Source: Carnegiea gigantea
Taxonomy: Eukaryota; Streptophyta; Magnoliopsida; Caryophyllales; Cactaceae
Direction: 5' to 3'
Length of the DNA: 64,000 bases
NCBI GenBank assembly: GCA_029747015.1
Contig: JAKOGI010000328.1
Coordinates: forward strand, 295,001 to 359,000
Part shown: positions 59,129-64,000 of the stretch, in pieces
How positions within the stretch are numbered: the first letter of the stretch is position 1
How the letters are laid out: the number at the start of each line of letters is the position of its first letter
Position numbers and translations under genes: made by a program
Notes under the pieces: model-generated
Databases searched by the model: none
Seen by the model: the letters and a program-made list of their open reading frames with translations, nothing else
Told to the model about the DNA's origin: nothing

Positions 59129-61978
59129 TCAATCTATATCAAAAAATCCAGCGTCTTTCATCTCAGAGTAGTATACATTTTCCAAGTTCAAGTCATCCTC
59201 CTGCTTTCAGCAGAGACAGAAGAAGCCATGGTTAGGACATATTGAATCTCGGTTAGAAATCATCAAGAACCCTATATCTTGTTCCAAAAAGATATGCCTC
59301 GCTTCCAGTAACATGAATTATCACCTCAACCACCCATGTTGGATACTCAACAATTCATATGGCTAGAACATATTTTCACAAAAATATATGCAAGTTTCAG
59401 AAAAAGGGTGAATAAGGCACGCAGAGACATGCCACATTGGGGATTGGAAGCGAAGTTGAGAGAAACATGGGCAGAATAAAAAGCAAGCCAAACTAGCCTG
59501 GGGTGGAACAAGAACTAGAAGGCAGGTAACAAAAAGACCCACAAAGCATTACCTGAAAGAAATCCGCTAAAAATGTACCATAAATTAGCGGAAGATAGAA
59601 CGCATGGTAGCAGATGGTTATTGTGTCATACAACCTGTTAAAAATAGAAAATAAAATTTAAGTAATCTTCTAGAGAAACAAATTCTCAGAGACAGTCAGA
59701 ATTCCAGGAGAAGTTTTGAGAGCGAATACCAGCACCCAAATCCACTTCCACTCAGAGCACAAGCTAAAAAAGCGAATGCATTGATGCAGAACATGATGGT
59801 GATGTACTTGTAATATGCCGGCCTAGCTGCAGAACCACAAGCACAACATTCCTATATGAAGGGACTTCAATTGCTGCACATAATAAAATTTACAACTAAG
59901 AAACGTTCACCTGGTAACCTCTCTCTCCATTTAGAATGGTACATGAACAATATGAAGCCATATACAGCAGTAAGCGCCACCTTGTGCACCATCAACAAAC
60001 CCCACTTCATTTGATTTGTCTTGTCATCGTTCTCGATGAACAATGGGACTCCAAATGCAAAGATGTAAATTCCCTAGAGGGCAAACAAAATCTTGGATAA
60101 TTAGCATTTAGTTCTCTAACACAAAGTTGCATTTATGGTTGAAGTATAGCATATTCTAGCACAGCCAAACATCAAATTTGGACATGATGCATAAATTAGG
60201 CATAAAACTGCATTAAGCCAATCAGGACGTCCCATTTGACAAAGAGAAGTTTTCCAACCGAACATTCTTAAAGGTAGCAAATTGAAGAATTGTCACCTCC
60301 TTATGAAAGCAAAAAGAAGACGAGTGTAAAAATCTCCAACTTAAATGGTACAAAAGCATTTTGATCACCGCAAACATCAGTTACATGAACAGACCAAGAA
60401 GCTTTCGGGGTCCGAAGAACAAGCTGACTGCCATCAGAATAGCAAGAGGCAGAAATCTAGTTGTAGGGATATGGACTGATAGAAGAATATAACTCCAGTT
60501 TATTTATTTTAAAAGCAGTGGTTCCTTATTAGATTGGTAGAAGAGAGAAATATGAACTCTCACCACCACAAAACTCTATAAGCAATGCCCCAAAATGCTC
60601 CCAGCCCTTATAGATGCAAATATGAAAGGGGGGCCCTGAGTGGGCCAGTATAACACTCAGAAACAAAATCCCAGAAGAAAACCATTTTGGCATAAAAACA
60701 AATCACAAGAGCAATTAAGTTGAACACCCAAATTCAAAGGAGATGGGATGATGCAATTAATTCTTGCGGCATCAACACAGACACAACATGCAATCTTGTT
60801 TGATTTTGAACAAGCTGCAGTATCACAGATCATAATATAACCATGACCCAACACATCAGTCATTTGCCACAAATTCATCATCCCCTCCCCCCAAAAAAAG
60901 CAGGAAAACCATGTAAAAAAGGATTCTAGGAAAGCAAAGATAACAAACGAAAGGCGAACACATAAAACTCCAGTTATGAATCAGAGAGGCTGTATGGTCA
61001 GAAAAAATATGCAGAGCAAGGATTGAAAATACCTTTAGAAGGACATCTAAGCCGACTACCAATCCAGAAACAGCAAAAGTCCATGACAAAGCTTCAACTC
61101 CAGTTGTATAATTGCCTTGCAGAAGAAACGCAACCAAGCTCACTTCCAGGAAGAGGAAACCAGAGGTGGTGATGAAAGTTAGAAGGTTCCATGCCAATGT
61201 CTTTCCTGGAGTACACTCCCAAGTCTGTCAAAATGACAGAAACCAAAATTCTTACAATTGAAATACTTGCCAATCTAAAGCTTGCAAGTGATCAGAAACA
61301 TATAAACTTAACTATGGATATTTCTCATACATCATCTCAAACTCTAAAGTCTCCTTATTTTTCCTTTCCCAAAAAGCATAAACTGAAAGTCACCAAACAT
61401 TTAGTGTAACAATATCAACGACTTTGTAAAACACAAGTCACCAATAGTTTCACTGCAGTGGGATTCTAAGATAGAGTCAATTTTTTGTAAATTGATCAAC
61501 AACCCACAATTGCGCAATGAAAAACCCATAAATCCCACCTATTTTGGCAAATTTACTACCACCCACCCAGTTCAAAATCACCAACTTATACGCTATCGAG
61601 TCAGATAACCCATACATATAAGCACCCAAAACGGAAAACCTTAATCAAAAAGAAGATATAAAGTACCTGAAGACAGCACCAAGCAAAATTAAGGAGACTG
61701 ACAAGCCAAACAATCATGTAATACGAGTTTATAATGTGTGATCTTCCAATCCAGAGCTTCTTGTAGCTTTGCTTCGCGTGAAATGCCAAGTACAAAATGA
61801 ACAAAGCCGACGGCACAATTAGCGCAAAATTGTGCCAAAATCCATGGCACTTCACTAGCCAGTTGTAGAATGGCCGATCATGTGAGTTTATAATACTGAT
61901 GTTTGCGATTCTGGTTGAAGAATTGGATTCCGATGGAATAGATACTTGAAGAGCTGAAGACCACGAAATTGATAACAT
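59129..61978 (-). CDS. Seven-TM protein, TPRA1/CAND2 (candidate GPCR) family, 305 aa
   Basis: Exons on the minus strand: 61978-61667, 61224-61033, 60073-59911, 59826-59730, 59634-59553 and 59200-59129, joining in phase. About seven hydrophobic helices run from near residue 50 to 265. Family-typical segments are the C-T-P-G-K loop, F-L-E-V-S-L-V-A-F-L-L-Q-G-N-Y, G-L-D-V-L-L-K-G-I-Y, M-Y-H-S-K-W-R-E-R-L-P, the C-Y-H-A-F-Y-L-P-L helix, L-A-D-F-F-Q and the acidic end E-D-D-L-N-L-E-N-V-Y-Y-S-E-M-K-D-A-G-F-F-D. This matches what I remember of Arabidopsis CAND2 and its close relatives, homologues of animal TPRA1. They were proposed as G-protein-coupled receptors and CAND2 has been reported in melatonin responses, but the ligand and G-protein coupling remain disputed. 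Exon 4 reads F-G-C-W where relatives have F-G-L-W. Confidence 0.85.
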
Positions 61979-62099
61979 TGGCGGCCGATTTTAAGGGTTT
62001 AGTTCAGCAATTAGGGATTTGAGAGGATTGAATATCGTGAAATTGCAGGGATTTTTCAAGAATGCAAGCCCTAACTTGCTTGCTGTTCTCAGGTGATTC

Positions 62100-63360
62100 A
62101 ATTTGAGTTTTTTTTTTAAAATAAAATAAAATAAAATAGGTATCGAAAATTTTAGGTTTATGCGGCCCTGCTGAACAAAGTGCATTTCAGTGCTGATGTT
62201 GTTACTGACCGCAGAACAGATGCCGCGTTTATAAATTCAGACCTGATAAACGGTAGTTAAATTTGGGTAAGCGTCGGGTTAAGTGGATGATTAGGGCCCA
62301 GTGTGGGCCATTTGGTATTTTTGATTGTTTGAATTGAGTCGGCTGTTTTGGTTTGGCTCAACTTTGGATTAATTGGTATTTGGTTTAATAAGTTTGTTAT
62401 ACAAAAAAAAGTAACTTTGTATGAAATTTGGGGTCATGTATGGTTCATTTCGAGTCAATTCAAGTTTCAGATCTCCTTTTCGATGAATCTGTCTCAAGTG
62501 TTGAGTTGGATTTGAGTTTGGATCATTTAGTTTAGATTTCAGATATCGGGACAATTTTGTTAGGTCTACTTGTGAACAACCAATTGATCTTCCTTAAAGA
62601 GTCAATGTTGTCATTTGTGACAATTTTGTATGCAAAACTTGTCACTTGGATTGTGAGACTTACCTCAAGGAAAAAAGGGAGTAATTTCTCAGTAAGATTT
62701 TTTGACATACCATTAATCAATAAGTCATATTTTTAAACTTTTAGACGTAACATACTAGTTTAATATTTAAAGCTTTGCCATTTAAACCTTAAGGATGGTT
62801 GGTTTTTGGATATTAATGGCTGATGATTATTCACTATATTTGAAACTTGATGCATAGAATATCCCATCATTAGAAGAATGTTCAAACTTGATGCATAGAA
62901 TATTTCAACCGTAACCTTCAATTGAGTGTTTTCTACCTCAAGAATTTTTGACACTTCATTAATTGGATAATTTTATGTATCATTTCCTTTATTCACAATA
63001 ATTTTTTTCTGATTTGATGTTACATATTCTTTTCTATTTATGAGAAGTACTTATTGGTGCCTATTGCTAAAACATGCCGAATCATGCTAAAATATGTTGA
63101 ATCATTGAAGAAAATATAACTGGGTATTCTCAACAAGTACCTAACAGTGATTTGAATTATGCTAAATTGTGTTGAAATGTTCTGAATATTTATGATAAGT
63201 ACTTATTATGAGTCGAGAAGAACATTTCCTTAGTAACACGCTTAGCATCGCTTAACATCAAGGTACTGTCCGAACATCTGCTCGTGATTTGTTTCAAGGG
63301 ATGGGGGACTCTCCCAAGTTATTGGGGGACGGTTTTTTATGATTATCTCATTCATCCAAT
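62100..63360. other. Intergenic, promoter side of the seven-TM gene
   Basis: GGGCCCAGTGTGGGCCA at 62294-62310 contains TGGGCC (site II-like) motifs about 320 bases upstream of the minus-strand ATG and may belong to its promoter. Otherwise AT-rich. The 17-mer CTTGATGCATAGAATAT occurs twice, near 62847 and 62887. No gene is seen. Confidence 0.45.
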
Positions 63361-63363
63361 TTA

Positions 63364-63565
63364 GGGCCTATTCTTTTCGTGGGTAAAAGGGTAAAGTAAA
63401 TTAAAGTAGGTTAAAGTAGGTTGAAATGAGTTGAAGTGGGTTGAATTTTTTTATGTGATAAATTAAACTTGGTTAAAATACTGAAAGTGGATTGAAGTAT
63501 GTTGAAATAGATTGAAGTGAATGGAGGTTGATATTTTGAAATTGACCCACGAAAAGAACCTACCC
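63364..63565. mobile_element. Tourist-like MITE, 202 bp, copy 2
   Basis: TTA duplications are at 63361-63363 and 63566-63568. The left end GGGCCTATTCTTTTCGTGGG mirrors the right end CCCACGAAAAGAACCTACCC. The interior is GGTTGAAATGAGTTGAAG-like. It is the same family as 34847-35093 in opposite orientation, judged by the arm composition. Non-coding. Confidence 0.75.
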
Positions 63566-63569
63566 TTAG

Positions 63570-64000
63570 TCCTTGAACTACCTTGTACTAGGCATTTAGA
63601 AAGAATAGGTCAATCACCTATATCTCATTTATATTGGACAAAAATTAGCTTATTCCTTCGATACAATTACAATTCAAACTAAAGTGACACATATTTAAAT
63701 CCAACATTCATTCTACAGTTGTGAAAATTTTGGCTATTAGTTAAAGCACTATTACAATTGATCCAATAAATATATAATAAAATTATGTATAATACATTAT
63801 GTAGATGTTGATGTTTGCCAATGGGCTAGATAAAAAACAAAGCATCTTACAAAACCAAATATGTTCAACATAATTATTCTTCACTATTCCTCATGCTTTG
63901 CTTGGAAGTTGGAATTGATTTTTTTAATAAAGAAATACCCTAGTTCTAAAAGATCAAGGTCTTGTTAGGCAAAATTAAATATTTAGACAGCGGACAGAGG
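63570..64000. other. Intergenic right edge
   Basis: AT-rich sequence with no coding or repeat structure that I can support. Confidence 0.4.

Overview
The window is nuclear DNA from a flowering plant, most likely a eudicot. The evidence is AT-rich sequence, genes split by many GT-AG introns, a chloroplast-targeted acyl carrier protein, a TIR1/AFB auxin receptor carrying a miR393 site, vacuolar NHX and VAP27-type genes, and many small plant transposons (SINEs, MITEs, a solo LTR). I cannot name the species. Gene models were built by joining exons at splice sites in matching phase and comparing the products with remembered family members; no alignment was run.

Layout. 1-15.6 kb is a tandem array of GH1 beta-glucosidase genes, all on +: a broken three-exon fragment at the left edge, then two complete 13-exon paralogues (518 and 515 aa) with identical intron positions. 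16.5-17.5 kb holds a SINE with a perfect 20-bp target duplication and a foldback element. 17.9-22.7 kb (-) is a TIR1-like auxin co-receptor (601 aa, three exons, 2.5-kb first intron containing a MITE). 23-30.6 kb is gene-poor and full of MITE-like elements. 30.65-31.0 kb (+) is a single-exon IDA-like secreted peptide precursor. 31.5-33.2 kb (-) is ribosomal protein eL36 with telo-box and site II promoter motifs. 33.5-39.5 kb is gene-poor, with a Tourist-like MITE, long AT/TG/AAC microsatellites and a satellite-like tandem repeat. 39.6-47.0 kb (+) is a 14-exon vacuolar NHX cation/proton antiporter whose first three coding exons carry four one-base losses. 48.6-52.4 kb (-) is a VAP27-family ER membrane protein. 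55.2-57.8 kb (+) is plastid acyl carrier protein. 58.15-58.57 kb is a solo LTR. 59.1-62.0 kb (-) is a seven-TM TPRA1/CAND2-type protein. The rest to 64 kb is AT-rich intergenic DNA with one more Tourist-like MITE.

Apart from the GH1 array, the genes are unrelated housekeeping or signalling genes, each with its own promoter. The points most worth a second look are the clustered frameshifts in NHX, the atypical IDA-like peptide with an Ala in the usual His position and a long tail, a GC-AG intron in the second beta-glucosidase, loss of two splice acceptors by the same A-to-G change in the GH1 fragment, a satellite-like array whose units carry microsatellites, and frequent oligo-T/oligo-G composite tracts. 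I saw no new multi-gene system.
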